From assembly GCF_010993985.1 (NCBI RefSeq), contig NZ_WINH01000018.1:1-64000 (forward strand): a DNA stretch of 64,000 nucleotides, read 5' to 3'. Below are positions 25,074 to 34,233 of this stretch, one piece after another. Source of the stretch: Paraferrimonas sp. SM1919. GTDB lineage: Bacteria; Pseudomonadota; Gammaproteobacteria; Enterobacterales; Shewanellaceae. A program made the position numbers and the translations under genes. Within the stretch, counting starts at the first letter, position 1. Each line of letters begins with the position of its first letter. The notes beneath the pieces are model-generated. The model was given only the letters and a program-made list of their open reading frames with translations, was not told the origin of the DNA and made no database searches.

Positions 25074-25862
25074 TTAAAAAGTGCACTCTAATTGAACTAC
25101 CTGACATATCAACTTTTGTATTTCTAACCATAGCGTTTGGTAATGCAAAAGTATTCCATCTAAAGTCAACCACAGGATAAAAAGCCCTGAAAGCATGGTG
25201 ATAGGAAAACCTATAGCGAAAATATTCAATTGCGGGGCCGCTCGAGTCATCACCCCAAAGCTAAGATTAATCAATAATAACGCAGTGATCGCTGACAAGG
25301 CTAAAGTCAGTGCCCCGGCAAACATCCAAGCTCCCCAATCTACCACTTGTTTAAAAGCCACACTTGTTAAGCCGGTGGTGGCAACTGGAATCGTTTCAAA
25401 ACTTTGGATTAACATCAGAATAAAGGTTAAATGACCATCCAAAATAAAAAACAATAAAGTCACTAACAATAAATAGAATTGACCAACTATCGGCACCTGT
25501 TGACCATTTGCCGGATCGACCATAGAGGCAAAACCCAATGAGGTTTGCATACCAATTAACTGGCCACCCACCACAAAAGTTTGCATAAACAGCAGCGAAC
25601 AAAAACCAATCACAATACCAATTAACAGCTGCTGTAAAATAATAATAAAAGAGCTTAAACTAAACAGTGGAATTTCTGGCATAGGCCCAAGGGCGGGTGC
25701 TACTGCAAATGTGATAGTGGCACTTAACAACAGTCTAACCCTTTGTGGAGTAGAATTAGATCCGATTGTAGTGAGTACCATAAACATGGCACTGATCCGC
25801 ATAAATGGCCATACATAGGCAGCTATAGAACCACTTACAAATTCCTGTAACCACTGCATCAA
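25074..25862 (-). CDS. fliR: Flagellar export protein FliR
   Basis: A membrane component of the export channel together with FliP and FliQ. It is a 262-aa very hydrophobic protein with about six segments and the family patterns RISAMFMVLTTIGSNSTPQRVR near the start and GMQTSLGFASMVDP. It overlaps fliQ by four bases (ATGA type). Confidence 0.96.
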   Translation of the reverse strand: MMQWLQEFVSGSIAAYVWPFMRISAMFMVLTTIGSNSTPQRVRLLLSATITFAVAPALGPMPEIPLFSLSSFIIILQQLLIGIVIGFCSLLFMQTFVVGGQLIGMQTSLGFASMVDPANGQQVPIVGQFYLLLVTLLFFILDGHLTFILMLIQSFETIPVATTGLTSVAFKQVVDWGAWMFAGALTLALSAITALLLINLSFGVMTRAAPQLNIFAIGFPITMLSGLFILWLTLDGILLHYQTLWLEIQKLICQVVQLECTF

Positions 25863-26128
25863 CCAATAACCATCGGGATCTGTTCAATAAGTTGCAAGGT
25901 AAAATCCATCATGGTGCGCACCAACCAATGACCCAGCAACATCATAGCCACCAAGGTCACAAGTAGCCTAGGCAAAAAGCTTAATGTCTGTTCGTTAATT
26001 GAAGTCGCCGCCTGAAAAACCGCCACGATCAGGCCTATAGCCAAGCCTGGTAAAATAATTGCTGACGTTAGCAACACCACTACCGATAAGGCTTGCCGAA
26101 ATATATCAACAAAAGCTTCTGGGCTCAT
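25859..26128 (-). CDS. fliQ: Flagellar export protein FliQ
   Basis: An 89-aa protein with two membrane helices that surrounds the FliP/FliR pore. The start at 26128 gives the standard family length and the start [14 protein letters not shown]. It forms an ATGA overlap with the fliP stop. A longer in-frame form from 26176 would lie inside fliP and is unlikely. Confidence 0.95.
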   Translation of the reverse strand: MSPEAFVDIFRQALSVVVLLTSAIILPGLAIGLIVAVFQAATSINEQTLSFLPRLLVTLVAMMLLGHWLVRTMMDFTLQLIEQIPMVIG

Positions 26129-26868
26129 GTCCCCACTCCGAAGCTTGTGGCTAATGTCCCCATCACTAGGTTCCAACCATCGACGAGTACAAATAGCATT
26201 ATTTTAAACGGTAACGATACAATCATAGGCGACAACATCATCATCCCCATCGCCATCAAGATACTCGCCACCACCAGATCAAGCACCAAAAATGGCAAAA
26301 ACAACATAAAACCGATTTGAAAGGCGGTTTTTAATTCACTGGTAATGAATGCCGGGATCAATATCCGCATTGGTGTTTGTTCAATCGAATCGATAGAATC
26401 AATGCCAGCGATAGAGGCAAACATATCAATGTCTTTGATACGAGTTTGCGATAGCATAAAATCTTTGAAAGGTTTTTCGCCGATATCATAGGCTTGCTGC
26501 AAGGTAATTTGTTCATCAATATAGGGTTTTACAGCCTGTTCGTATGTCTGTTCAATCACTGGAGACATAATAAAAAAGGTCAAAAACAGAGCGATTCCAA
26601 CCAAAATCTGATTAGAAGGTGTCTGTTGTAAACCAATGGCTTGTCGCAAAATAGCCAATACAACGATTATTCGGGTAAAAGAAGTCACCATGATCAGCAG
26701 TGCTGGTAGAAAGCTCAGCGCCGTCATTAATAACAATATCTGTAAGGATACCGAATATTCTTCACTGCCATCATCGGCAGGCGTCATCGTTACCGCTGGG
26801 AAACCATTATCGGCATGCCCCAATGCTGGTAATAACACCAGCAGTACTAACCACCACCACTTTTTCAT
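26125..26868 (-). CDS. fliP: Flagellar export protein FliP
   Basis: A core export-channel subunit of 247 aa. An N-terminal signal peptide ([13 protein letters not shown]) is followed by the signature [21 protein letters not shown] and [12 protein letters not shown], then the C-terminal helices including MGMMMLSP. It lies between fliO and fliQ with minimal spacing. Confidence 0.97.
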   Translation of the reverse strand: MKKWWWLVLLVLLPALGHADNGFPAVTMTPADDGSEEYSVSLQILLLMTALSFLPALLIMVTSFTRIIVVLAILRQAIGLQQTPSNQILVGIALFLTFFIMSPVIEQTYEQAVKPYIDEQITLQQAYDIGEKPFKDFMLSQTRIKDIDMFASIAGIDSIDSIEQTPMRILIPAFITSELKTAFQIGFMLFLPFLVLDLVVASILMAMGMMMLSPMIVSLPFKIMLFVLVDGWNLVMGTLATSFGVGT

Positions 26869-26872
26869 ATTT

Positions 26873-27244
26873 TTATTTTTTTTGCTTTTTAAGTATTGAT
26901 GCGAAATCGGGTTTATTCACTGCTAATGGTTCTTCCAACGTATCGATAAGGTTAATTTGACCAGCAGTCACTCCGATTAAATATTGCTTATTAGCAACTT
27001 CGATAACGGCAACTTTTTCTTTTTGACCTAAATTAGCAATCGCTAGGGTTTTAATTGGCCCTGAAGCCATTTGCCCTAAATTTAATCTTTTAACAATAAA
27101 TGCTAAGGCGAATATTAAGCCGACCACCATAATTAGGCCAAACAGCATACTGACAAGCTGTTCAGTTGGGCTGGTTACTTTATCCGATGCAAACAAGCTA
27201 GGTGTGTATATCAAGGCACAAACTAAACTAAATTTTTTTATCAT
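26873..27244 (-). CDS. fliO: Flagellar export-gate assembly protein FliO
   Basis: FliO helps assemble the FliP ring. The 123-aa protein has a signal-like N-terminus, one main membrane helix around residues 35-55 ([18 protein letters not shown]) and a cytoplasmic tail with [19 protein letters not shown]. It overlaps fliN by four bases. Confidence 0.93.
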   Translation of the reverse strand: MIKKFSLVCALIYTPSLFASDKVTSPTEQLVSMLFGLIMVVGLIFALAFIVKRLNLGQMASGPIKTLAIANLGQKEKVAVIEVANKQYLIGVTAGQINLIDTLEEPLAVNKPDFASILKKQKK

Positions 27245-27591
27245 TTTAACTTCTTAATTCTTTCGGTTTGGCTTATCACATCAGTCAGACGAATCCCAAA
27301 CTTATCATTTACCACGACGACTTCACCATGGGCAATCAATGTTCCGTTTACCATGACATCTAATGGCTCGCCTGCAACTCTATCGAGTTCGACAACCGAC
27401 CCTTGGTTTAATTGAAGTAAATTTCTAATACTGATATTTGAACGACCAACTTCCATGGAAATCGTCACTGGAATATCCAAAATCGAATCCAATCGCTGTT
27501 GCTGCTCTTGGGTTATTTCTTCAGATACCGATTCTATGTCTTCAAGGGCAACGGCTGTTGCCTGTTCATTCTCTAAAGTTGGATCGGACAT
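27241..27591 (-). CDS. fliN: Flagellar motor switch protein FliN
   Basis: A C-ring protein of 116 aa. The acidic N-terminal 35 residues precede the conserved SpoA domain (ILDIPVTISMEVGRSNISI, LLQLNQGSVVELDR, ANGTLIAHGEVVVV-like run). It follows fliM by 14 bases and is coupled to fliO. Confidence 0.96.
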   Translation of the reverse strand: MSDPTLENEQATAVALEDIESVSEEITQEQQQRLDSILDIPVTISMEVGRSNISIRNLLQLNQGSVVELDRVAGEPLDVMVNGTLIAHGEVVVVNDKFGIRLTDVISQTERIKKLK

Positions 27592-27605
27592 ATGCTTTCC
27601 TTGTA

Positions 27606-28631
27606 TTAATCTAATTTTTTATTTTTTGGAAAATAATTCTTATCATCGAGCAGCGGCAACTCATGAGAATTACCATCTGGCCTTTCAATTCGTTCACTGA
27701 TCTTAACGGCAATATTTTCGTTACTTCTGCCAAGCTTGCCCCTAAAGCTTGGCAAATCTTCAACTTTAACCAATAAGTGCTCAGGCATTTCAATAGGTAT
27801 GATATCCCCAGCTTTTAAATTGATGATTTCTTGAAGGCTGAGTTGCTTTTCAAGTAAATGAGTTGATAGCTCAACCGGTACCTCCATGATTTCCTCTTTC
27901 AATGCAGATGACCAACGAAGATCAGTATCTTGCTTATCACTTTGGACACCGGCATCAAGCAATTCCCTAATAGGCTCAATCATTGAATATGGCATCGTAA
28001 TATGAAAATCACCACCGCCACCATCTAACTCAATATGGAAAGAAGAAACCACCACCACTTCCGTCGGGCTTACAATATTAGCCATTGCGGGGTTAACTTC
28101 TGAGTCAAGATACTCAAACTCCACGTTCATTACCGGGGCCCAAGCATCCTTGTAATCTTCAAAAACCGTTTTTAACATTAATTGAATGATGCGTCTTTCG
28201 GTCGGGGTGAACTCACGCCCTTCAATTTTGGCATGAAAACGGCCATCTCCACCAAAAAAGTTATCGACGAGGATAAACACTAAGCGTGCTTCCATGGTAA
28301 TTAATGCTGTTCCTTTGAGTGGACGAAAACGCACCATATTTAAACTCGTTGGAACGAACAAAGAATGCACATATTCACCAAACTTAAGCATTTGCACTGA
28401 ATTGATCGAGACTTCTGCAGTGCGACGCATCATATTAAATAAACTGATGCGCATGTGTCTTGCAAAGCGTTCATTCACGATTTCCAGTGTCGGCATCCGT
28501 CCACGAACGATTCGATCTTGTGAAGAAAAGTCATAGGTTACAACATTGGATTGATGAACATTTTCTTCTTCAATATTTTCTACCCCATGCAATAGGGCAT
28601 CAATTTCATCTTGGCTTAATAAATCAGTCAC
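27606..28631 (-). CDS. fliM: Flagellar motor switch protein FliM
   Basis: The C-ring protein that binds CheY-P. The N-terminal CheY-binding peptide LLSQDEIDALLHG is at residues 4-16, the central CheC-like domain contains GRMPTLEIVNERFARHMR and GTALITMEARLVFILVDNFFGG, and a C-terminal SpoA domain interacts with FliN. The length is 341 aa. It starts ten bases from the end of fliL. Confidence 0.97.
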   Translation of the reverse strand: MTDLLSQDEIDALLHGVENIEEENVHQSNVVTYDFSSQDRIVRGRMPTLEIVNERFARHMRISLFNMMRRTAEVSINSVQMLKFGEYVHSLFVPTSLNMVRFRPLKGTALITMEARLVFILVDNFFGGDGRFHAKIEGREFTPTERRIIQLMLKTVFEDYKDAWAPVMNVEFEYLDSEVNPAMANIVSPTEVVVVSSFHIELDGGGGDFHITMPYSMIEPIRELLDAGVQSDKQDTDLRWSSALKEEIMEVPVELSTHLLEKQLSLQEIINLKAGDIIPIEMPEHLLVKVEDLPSFRGKLGRSNENIAVKISERIERPDGNSHELPLLDDKNYFPKNKKLD

Positions 28632-28640
28632 AGCTGGGCC

Positions 28641-29135
28641 CTATTGCATAATAAAACCTGTAAATAGCACCCGTTCTACACTAGGGCTACCAAGGTTTTG
28701 TTGCAAAGTTTGTTGAACGGCTAATAAAGCTTGTTGGCGAAGTTGGGCTTTGCCTTCGGCTGTTTTTAATTGGCTAGCACTGCTTTGACTGAAGTTTTTT
28801 AATAGAGTGTCTTCAATCAGTGGAATATGTTTACGTACATTTATTTGATTATCTGTGCCACGGATCAGTAACTGCACTTTGATTTGTACCACTCTATCCC
28901 TTGAGCCATCTTGTAAATTAAAAGTGAAAGGTCTGGGCATAGGCACATACGTCGCATCACCGGTAATGTGCTCAATATTGGGGTTAACTGAAGCGCCACT
29001 GTCACTGCTAGGTAACGTCCAATATATTAATGAACTCAACACTGAAACACAGAACATCACAACAATAAATACGACTGCTTTATTTTGATTAATGGGGCTG
29101 CTATTACCATCAAATTTTAAGAATGAATTAGCCAT
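28641..29135 (-). CDS. fliL: Flagellar basal-body protein FliL
   Basis: FliL assists stator function near the MS ring. It is a 164-aa single-pass protein: short cytoplasmic N-terminus, membrane helix about 19-41 (AVVFIVVMFCVSVLSSLIYW), periplasmic stomatin-like domain with TFNLQDGSRDRVVQIKVQLLIRG. ATG 29135 is preferred because GGAAG stands just upstream. The longer form would begin with TTG at 29147. Confidence 0.92.
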   Translation of the reverse strand: MANSFLKFDGNSSPINQNKAVVFIVVMFCVSVLSSLIYWTLPSSDSGASVNPNIEHITGDATYVPMPRPFTFNLQDGSRDRVVQIKVQLLIRGTDNQINVRKHIPLIEDTLLKNFSQSSASQLKTAEGKAQLRQQALLAVQQTLQQNLGSPSVERVLFTGFIMQ

Positions 29136-29167
29136 AGACACTTCCAATGTAGTTATTTTTCCGATTG

Positions 29168-30586
29168 TTACGCATAGTAATCAATTAAACCTAATTTACC
29201 AATAGCTGTACTTGTATTCGCTGTTATTTCATCCGTTTGCGTCACTTCATCGCTGCCATGCTGTGCAAATGTACGACCCTCATCTGAGCCTTGATCACGG
29301 CCAACATGTGTATCTGCTAAAGACAATCCTTGTTGTTCAAGCATGCCTTTTAATCTTTCTAAAGATTGCTCTAACAATTCTTTGGTGTGTTGATGCTGAA
29401 CCTGAAATTGCACTTGAGTTTGATCCCCTTGAACCTGCAAACGGATAACCATAGAGCCTAACTCAGGGGGATCAAGCTTGATCTCGGCCTGATTTGTGGC
29501 TTGTTGGATCATCAGTTTTATTTGATTTTGAGTCGTTTCCAACAACCGTTGCTGCACCAATTGATTGCCAATCATTGAATTGGCAGCCGCTTCTTTTAAT
29601 GGCAAAGATGATGACACAGCATCGGCGCCAATTTGAGCACTGGCTTGAATCATATTGTTACTGTTCAAGCTACTCAGTGTACTGGTGGAGATTGGCGGAT
29701 TTGCCGCGACTTTCACTTCTTCTATTGGCTGTTGAGGTAACTGGGATAGCTTAGAAGTCATTGCTAAGCCGTCTAAAGCCGAAGTTTTTACGCTAACGTT
29801 TTCATTGATGATTGCTGATTTGGCGCTGCGGCTCTCGCCTTCAGCTTGTTTAACCATTACATCCAAAGCGTCAGATTTAACCAATTGCTGCTCATATTTG
29901 TTCGTCGCAATCGACACAAATTGTTTGCCCTCTGGGGTAAACTCTGGCGCTAATTTGACACCATCACTGACAACTAAATCCGCTCTTAAAGCCACATCTA
30001 ATGGTGCCTTTTCAATGGCAACATGGCCATTTTGAAGGGACTGTGTTGGTTGCAGCTGTATGCCCTCAATGCTGCTTGCACTGATTAAATCGGCCCTTTC
30101 CATGTCAAGGGATTGTGGTTCAGGTTGCTCATCTGGCAATAATGCCAATGTTACTGGTGATTGCGCCTCTAATGTAACATCATTTTCTAAAACTTGAGGC
30201 TGTTGCAGCTTATATTCACTGCGGCTTAAGCTGTGTTCGGATGAAAATTCTAGACTTTCGGCCTCTGGCAATGGTTGGTCTTCGAACGGCAATTGTTTGC
30301 CGCTCAGCACATTACTGTATTCAATTTGTTGCAGTAATTGTTGTGTGTCCACTTCACTAAAATCAGTGTGCCGTTGATTTATTGCAAGTGTGTCTGACTT
30401 AGGTTCCGTTGCTGCACTCGCTAATAGTTGTTGTTGACCTTGTAGTTGAATGGGATCGGTTTCTATGGCATCGCTCACATTCGCCAACAACTCAGAAAAA
30501 TTGACTTGTGTTTGGGGATCTAAGTCGACACTTGCTGCATCAAATAATGGAGCGAGCATGTCGACGTTATCTAACGATACACTCAT
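29168..30586 (-). CDS. fliK: Flagellar hook-length control protein FliK
   Basis: FliK measures hook length and triggers the FlhB switch. It is a 472-aa, Gln/Ser/Leu-rich, largely unstructured protein with the FliK C-terminal domain near 355-425 (QATNQAEIKLDPPELGSMVIRL, then ELLEQSLERLKGMLEQQGLSL). It has its own upstream spacer with a consensus sigma-54 site, separate from the fliJ end. A second FliK-C-like protein is encoded at 8714-9934. Confidence 0.93.
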   Translation of the reverse strand: MSVSLDNVDMLAPLFDAASVDLDPQTQVNFSELLANVSDAIETDPIQLQGQQQLLASAATEPKSDTLAINQRHTDFSEVDTQQLLQQIEYSNVLSGKQLPFEDQPLPEAESLEFSSEHSLSRSEYKLQQPQVLENDVTLEAQSPVTLALLPDEQPEPQSLDMERADLISASSIEGIQLQPTQSLQNGHVAIEKAPLDVALRADLVVSDGVKLAPEFTPEGKQFVSIATNKYEQQLVKSDALDVMVKQAEGESRSAKSAIINENVSVKTSALDGLAMTSKLSQLPQQPIEEVKVAANPPISTSTLSSLNSNNMIQASAQIGADAVSSSLPLKEAAANSMIGNQLVQQRLLETTQNQIKLMIQQATNQAEIKLDPPELGSMVIRLQVQGDQTQVQFQVQHQHTKELLEQSLERLKGMLEQQGLSLADTHVGRDQGSDEGRTFAQHGSDEVTQTDEITANTSTAIGKLGLIDYYA

Positions 30587-30660
30587 CCTAAATTACCTGT
30601 AAAACCTTGCATAGTTTCCATTTTTGATGGCCTAGTCAATATTATTGTTGTCTAAAACAA

Positions 30661-30676
30661 AGCAAATAATGTGCCA
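30661..30676 (-). promoter_or_regulatory. Sigma-54 promoter of fliK
   Basis: On the minus strand it reads TGGCACA-TTAT-TTGCT, matching the -24/-12 consensus with GG-N10-GC spacing, about 75 bp before the fliK start. It overlaps one arm of an 11-bp inverted repeat (30621-30631 / 30673-30683, TTTTTGATGGC). Confidence 0.8.
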
Positions 30677-30686
30677 TCAAAAACAT

Positions 30687-31124
30687 TTATCGTTTTAACA
30701 CTTGTAGAAGGCTCAGCTCATCAAGCAGATTTTGCTCTTGCTTTGCAAGCAGCTGCTTTTGTTTTAGAACTTTTTTATCTTGAATAAAATTTAAGCCCTT
30801 TAATTTGGACTCAATTTGCTGGTATTGCTGGGTCACTTGCTGCTTTGATGATTGCACGTTATTAAGGGAGGAGTATTCCTTTTCGGTAGCATTATCAAGC
30901 TGTCTAATAAACCGATAATACTGCTGAATATAATGAGCTTCCTGTTGCTTACTCTTGGCTTCATTGAGTTGCGCAACGTAATCTAGACGATACCTTTCTA
31001 TCTTTTTTATTTGCTGCTGATGGTTGCTTATCTGCACATTATACTGTCGTAATTGCAACAGTAATTGATCTTTTTGCTTGGCCAATAAGTTAATTACTGG
31101 CATTAATGAATTTGTTTTTGCCAT
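30687..31124 (-). CDS. fliJ: Flagellar export chaperone FliJ
   Basis: A 145-aa coiled-coil protein that binds the FliI ATPase and FlhA. Nearly all of it is Gln/Lys/Leu-rich helix. ATG 31124 gives an ATGA overlap with the fliI stop. The six-residue longer form begins within fliI. Sequence identity to characterised FliJ is weak, so the call leans on position and coiled-coil nature. Confidence 0.88.
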   Translation of the reverse strand: MAKTNSLMPVINLLAKQKDQLLLQLRQYNVQISNHQQQIKKIERYRLDYVAQLNEAKSKQQEAHYIQQYYRFIRQLDNATEKEYSSLNNVQSSKQQVTQQYQQIESKLKGLNFIQDKKVLKQKQLLAKQEQNLLDELSLLQVLKR

Positions 31125-32464
31125 CAATTTAACTCTGGGCACTGCTGTGCTACTTCAGCCAACAACATTTGCGAATCAGTAATATTGATCTTTTCATTCA
31201 TAGATTGCTGTAAAAATGCCGTTAAAGTCGGTTGAATCAAGATGGCTTTATCAATATTAGGTTCACTGCCTTGTTGGTAAGCACCAATGGCAATTAATTC
31301 CTTATTTTGTTGATAAAGGCTATAGCTTTTTTTTACTTTTAAACTTTGTTTTAATTGTTCCGCTGACACTATGCTTGGCATCACCCTAGAAATGGATGAT
31401 TCAATATCGATGGCAGGATAATGACCGCTTTCTGCTAGGTCGCGAGACAACATAATATGACCATCGAGAATGGCTCTAGCAGCATCTGCAATAGGATCTT
31501 GAGGGTCGTCGCCCTCTGTTAATACCGTATAAAAAGCGGTAAGGCTGCCTTGTTCGTTAGTGCTGTTGCCAGCTCGTTCTACCAAAGCCGGTAATTTAGC
31601 AAATACCGAAGGCGGATAGCCTTTAGTGGCAGGTGGTTCACCAATCGCGAGGGCGATTTCCCTTTGTGCTTGCGCATATCGAGTTAAACTATCCAACAAC
31701 AATAGGGTATCTTTACCTTTATCTCGAAAATACTCAGCAATGGCTGTGGCCGTTTCACAGGCCCGTAAACGCATCAAAGGTGAGGCATCTGCAGGGGCGA
31801 CCACCACCACGGCCTTTTTTCTGGCTTCAGGCCCAAGGATCTCATCGATAAACTCCCTGACTTCTCTGCCACGCTCCCCTACCAAACCCACGACAATCAC
31901 CTCTGCAGCAGTGCCTTTGGTCATCATTCCTAACAACACCGATTTACCAACACCAGAGCCAGCAAAAAGTCCCATTCGTTGACCTTTACCCACCGTCAGC
32001 AAACTGTTTATAGACCTAATACCGACATCTAAAGCCTGTTCAACAGGCTGCCTTGATAATGGGTTGACCTGTTGTGGCTGGTAACTTAGGTCGATGTGCT
32101 CAGGCACCGGTAGTTCGTCGATAAACTCTCCATTGCCCGCTAAAATTCGCCCCAGAAGTTGCTCTGAAAAAGGTAAACTCTGCAAAGCATCAATGGGGGT
32201 CACTTTGGCACCTGGCGCTAATCTAGATATTTGCTGCAATGGCATTAAATACACTAATTGCTGATCAAAGCCGACAATTTCAGCTAAGGTGATTTGCCCT
32301 TGGTATTCAATAGAGCACTGAGCACCAAGGGCTGCATTAACGCCTTTAGCTTCTAAGGTTAACCCGACTACCCTAAGTAAAACACCACTGCTTGGAATGT
32401 TAATAGGCTTGAGTTTAGGTCGCTTGCTAAGTGCGCTAATCAGTTTTTCAGTACGAACATTCAT
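31124..32464 (-). CDS. fliI: Flagellum-specific ATPase FliI
   Basis: The ATPase that powers and primes export. It has 446 aa, with Walker [18 protein letters not shown] near residue 165, Walker [26 protein letters not shown], and the F1-beta-like fold. It starts one base after the end of fliH and overlaps fliJ. Confidence 0.97.
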   Translation of the reverse strand: MNVRTEKLISALSKRPKLKPINIPSSGVLLRVVGLTLEAKGVNAALGAQCSIEYQGQITLAEIVGFDQQLVYLMPLQQISRLAPGAKVTPIDALQSLPFSEQLLGRILAGNGEFIDELPVPEHIDLSYQPQQVNPLSRQPVEQALDVGIRSINSLLTVGKGQRMGLFAGSGVGKSVLLGMMTKGTAAEVIVVGLVGERGREVREFIDEILGPEARKKAVVVVAPADASPLMRLRACETATAIAEYFRDKGKDTLLLLDSLTRYAQAQREIALAIGEPPATKGYPPSVFAKLPALVERAGNSTNEQGSLTAFYTVLTEGDDPQDPIADAARAILDGHIMLSRDLAESGHYPAIDIESSISRVMPSIVSAEQLKQSLKVKKSYSLYQQNKELIAIGAYQQGSEPNIDKAILIQPTLTAFLQQSMNEKINITDSQMLLAEVAQQCPELN

Positions 32465-33184
32465 CTATTTGCTTTTTAATTGTGACTGGGCTTGATGTAT
32501 TAATTGTTCGACATCAATATCAATTAATGAGAAATCCTGTTTAATTTGATATTGGCCAGGGTGCAAGCTGGTATCGATAACCAATTTAATGGTGGTATTT
32601 TTCAAAACCGTTTCTAACTGCAAGGTTAAAGGCTCAAAATCCTCTTCACTGCAATGGATATTAATATCATTATGGGCCACATCTAGCTTGGATAATGCCT
32701 TTTTAATCTGTGCAATAATCACTTTAGATTGGGGTTGCAGCTCTTGCTGTAAGATCTGCGTGCAAGTGTCATTTATCACTTCATTTATGCTGTTAAGCAC
32801 ATATGAATCGATGTGCTCTAGGGGATGTTGGAGTGAATCGATTAGCCCTTGCAATTGTTCTAGACGCCGTTCAATCTGTTGCTGGCCTTGCTCTAACCCC
32901 TGTGCAAGCCCTTGCTGTTGACCGACTTCAAAACCTTGTTGTTGCCCTAACTGTTGCCCTTGTTCATAGCCCTGCTGCCGGCCTTCTTCAAATCCTTGTT
33001 GATGGCCCTGCTGCTGGGCCTGAAGGCGGATCTGCTCAATTTGTTCCGGCGTTGGTACATCGATAACCTCTTCAGCTACAGCTTCATTTCTAACAAAGAC
33101 ACCCTGTTGTTCAATGGTATTATCTTCTTGTTCAAAATCAGGATAGTGCCAAAGGGTCGCTTCAGTTGCCGAAGGTTGATTCAT
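32465..33184 (-). CDS. fliH: Flagellar export ATPase regulator FliH
   Basis: FliH anchors FliI to the C-ring and export gate. It is a 239-aa protein with a central run of G-x3-G glycine repeats (about residues 59-105, QQGHQQGFEEGRQQGYEQG and on), a recognised FliH hallmark, followed by the C-terminal FliI-binding domain. It joins fliG and fliI with one-base overlap or contact. Confidence 0.95.
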   Translation of the reverse strand: MNQPSATEATLWHYPDFEQEDNTIEQQGVFVRNEAVAEEVIDVPTPEQIEQIRLQAQQQGHQQGFEEGRQQGYEQGQQLGQQQGFEVGQQQGLAQGLEQGQQQIERRLEQLQGLIDSLQHPLEHIDSYVLNSINEVINDTCTQILQQELQPQSKVIIAQIKKALSKLDVAHNDINIHCSEEDFEPLTLQLETVLKNTTIKLVIDTSLHPGQYQIKQDFSLIDIDVEQLIHQAQSQLKSK

Positions 33185-34233
33185 TACAAGAACTCTTCTT
33201 GATTATTATTACCAAAAACGATTTCTCCACTGTCCGATAATCTTCTGGCAATGGATAATATTTCTTTTTGAGCCGCTTCCACTTCGCTTAACCTGATTGG
33301 CGCCATCGCTTCAAGATCATCACGCATCATTTCAGATGCCCGCTTAGACATATTACCCAGGATTTTTTCTTGTAATTGCTCGTCAGCGCCTTTTAGGGAC
33401 TTAAGCAGCACATCTTGTTGAATCTCTCTGAGTAATGTCTGCATACCTCTATCATCAATATCATTGAGATTATCAAACACAAACATCAAGTCTTGGATTT
33501 GTTGAGCCATTTCTTCATCTTGATGACGAATCGCATCCATCATCTGCGATTCCATCGCAGTATCTAGGTAGTTCATAATATCTGCTGCGGCTTTAAGCCC
33601 GCCCATCTTGGCGGCTTGGGTACCTGCTTGGCCGGCAAATTGTTTTTCCATAATATCATTCAATTCTTGCAATGCTGCCGGTTGAACTTCTTCTAAGTTC
33701 GCCACCCTTAACAACAGTTCATTACGCATACGCTCTGGAAATTGACTTAATATTTCGGCGGCTTGATCGGGTTCTAAATACGATAGAACAATAGTTTGTA
33801 TCTGTGGGTGTTCATTATTAATGATGGATGCCACCTGGCGGCCATCCATCCATTTCAATGAATCTAAACCACTTGCCCCTTTACCCAACACTATTTGTTC
33901 AATAAAGTTACTCGCTTTATCTTCACCTAGCGCTGCCGTTAATGCCTTACGGACAAACTCTTCATTATTAAAACCAATAGAAGAAAAATGCTGTAATTCT
34001 GTCAGAAATAATCGATGTACACTGGCCACTTTTTCAGAACTGAAATCTCTCATTTCAGCCATTGCGGCACCCACCTTTTGAACCTGTTTAGGCTCAAGAT
34101 GTTTAAGCAATACCGCCGCATCTCCCTCACTTAAACTAAGCAGTAATATTGCAGACTTTTCAATGCCAGAAAGGGTACTGATATCAAAACTTGCAGTTTC
34201 TAAAACTTCTGCAGTATTTTCTGTTTTAGGCAT
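33184..34233 (-). CDS. fliG: Flagellar motor switch protein FliG
   Basis: FliG transmits torque from the stator to the rotor. The 349-aa protein has the N-terminal MS-ring-binding domain (SGIEKSAILLLSLSEGDAA), a middle domain with the EHPQ motif (NNEHPQIQTIVLSYLEPDQAA), and a C-terminal charge-ridge domain (FDNLNDIDDRGMQTLLREI). It overlaps fliF by eight bases. Confidence 0.97.
   Translation of the reverse strand: MPKTENTAEVLETASFDISTLSGIEKSAILLLSLSEGDAAVLLKHLEPKQVQKVGAAMAEMRDFSSEKVASVHRLFLTELQHFSSIGFNNEEFVRKALTAALGEDKASNFIEQIVLGKGASGLDSLKWMDGRQVASIINNEHPQIQTIVLSYLEPDQAAEILSQFPERMRNELLLRVANLEEVQPAALQELNDIMEKQFAGQAGTQAAKMGGLKAAADIMNYLDTAMESQMMDAIRHQDEEMAQQIQDLMFVFDNLNDIDDRGMQTLLREIQQDVLLKSLKGADEQLQEKILGNMSKRASEMMRDDLEAMAPIRLSEVEAAQKEILSIARRLSDSGEIVFGNNNQEEFL

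Noticed and set aside
32803-33066. Open frame antisense to fliH, rich in Ala/Leu/Val
   Set aside because: It is the mirror of the Gln/Gly-repeat region of FliH and has no ribosome binding site or family match.
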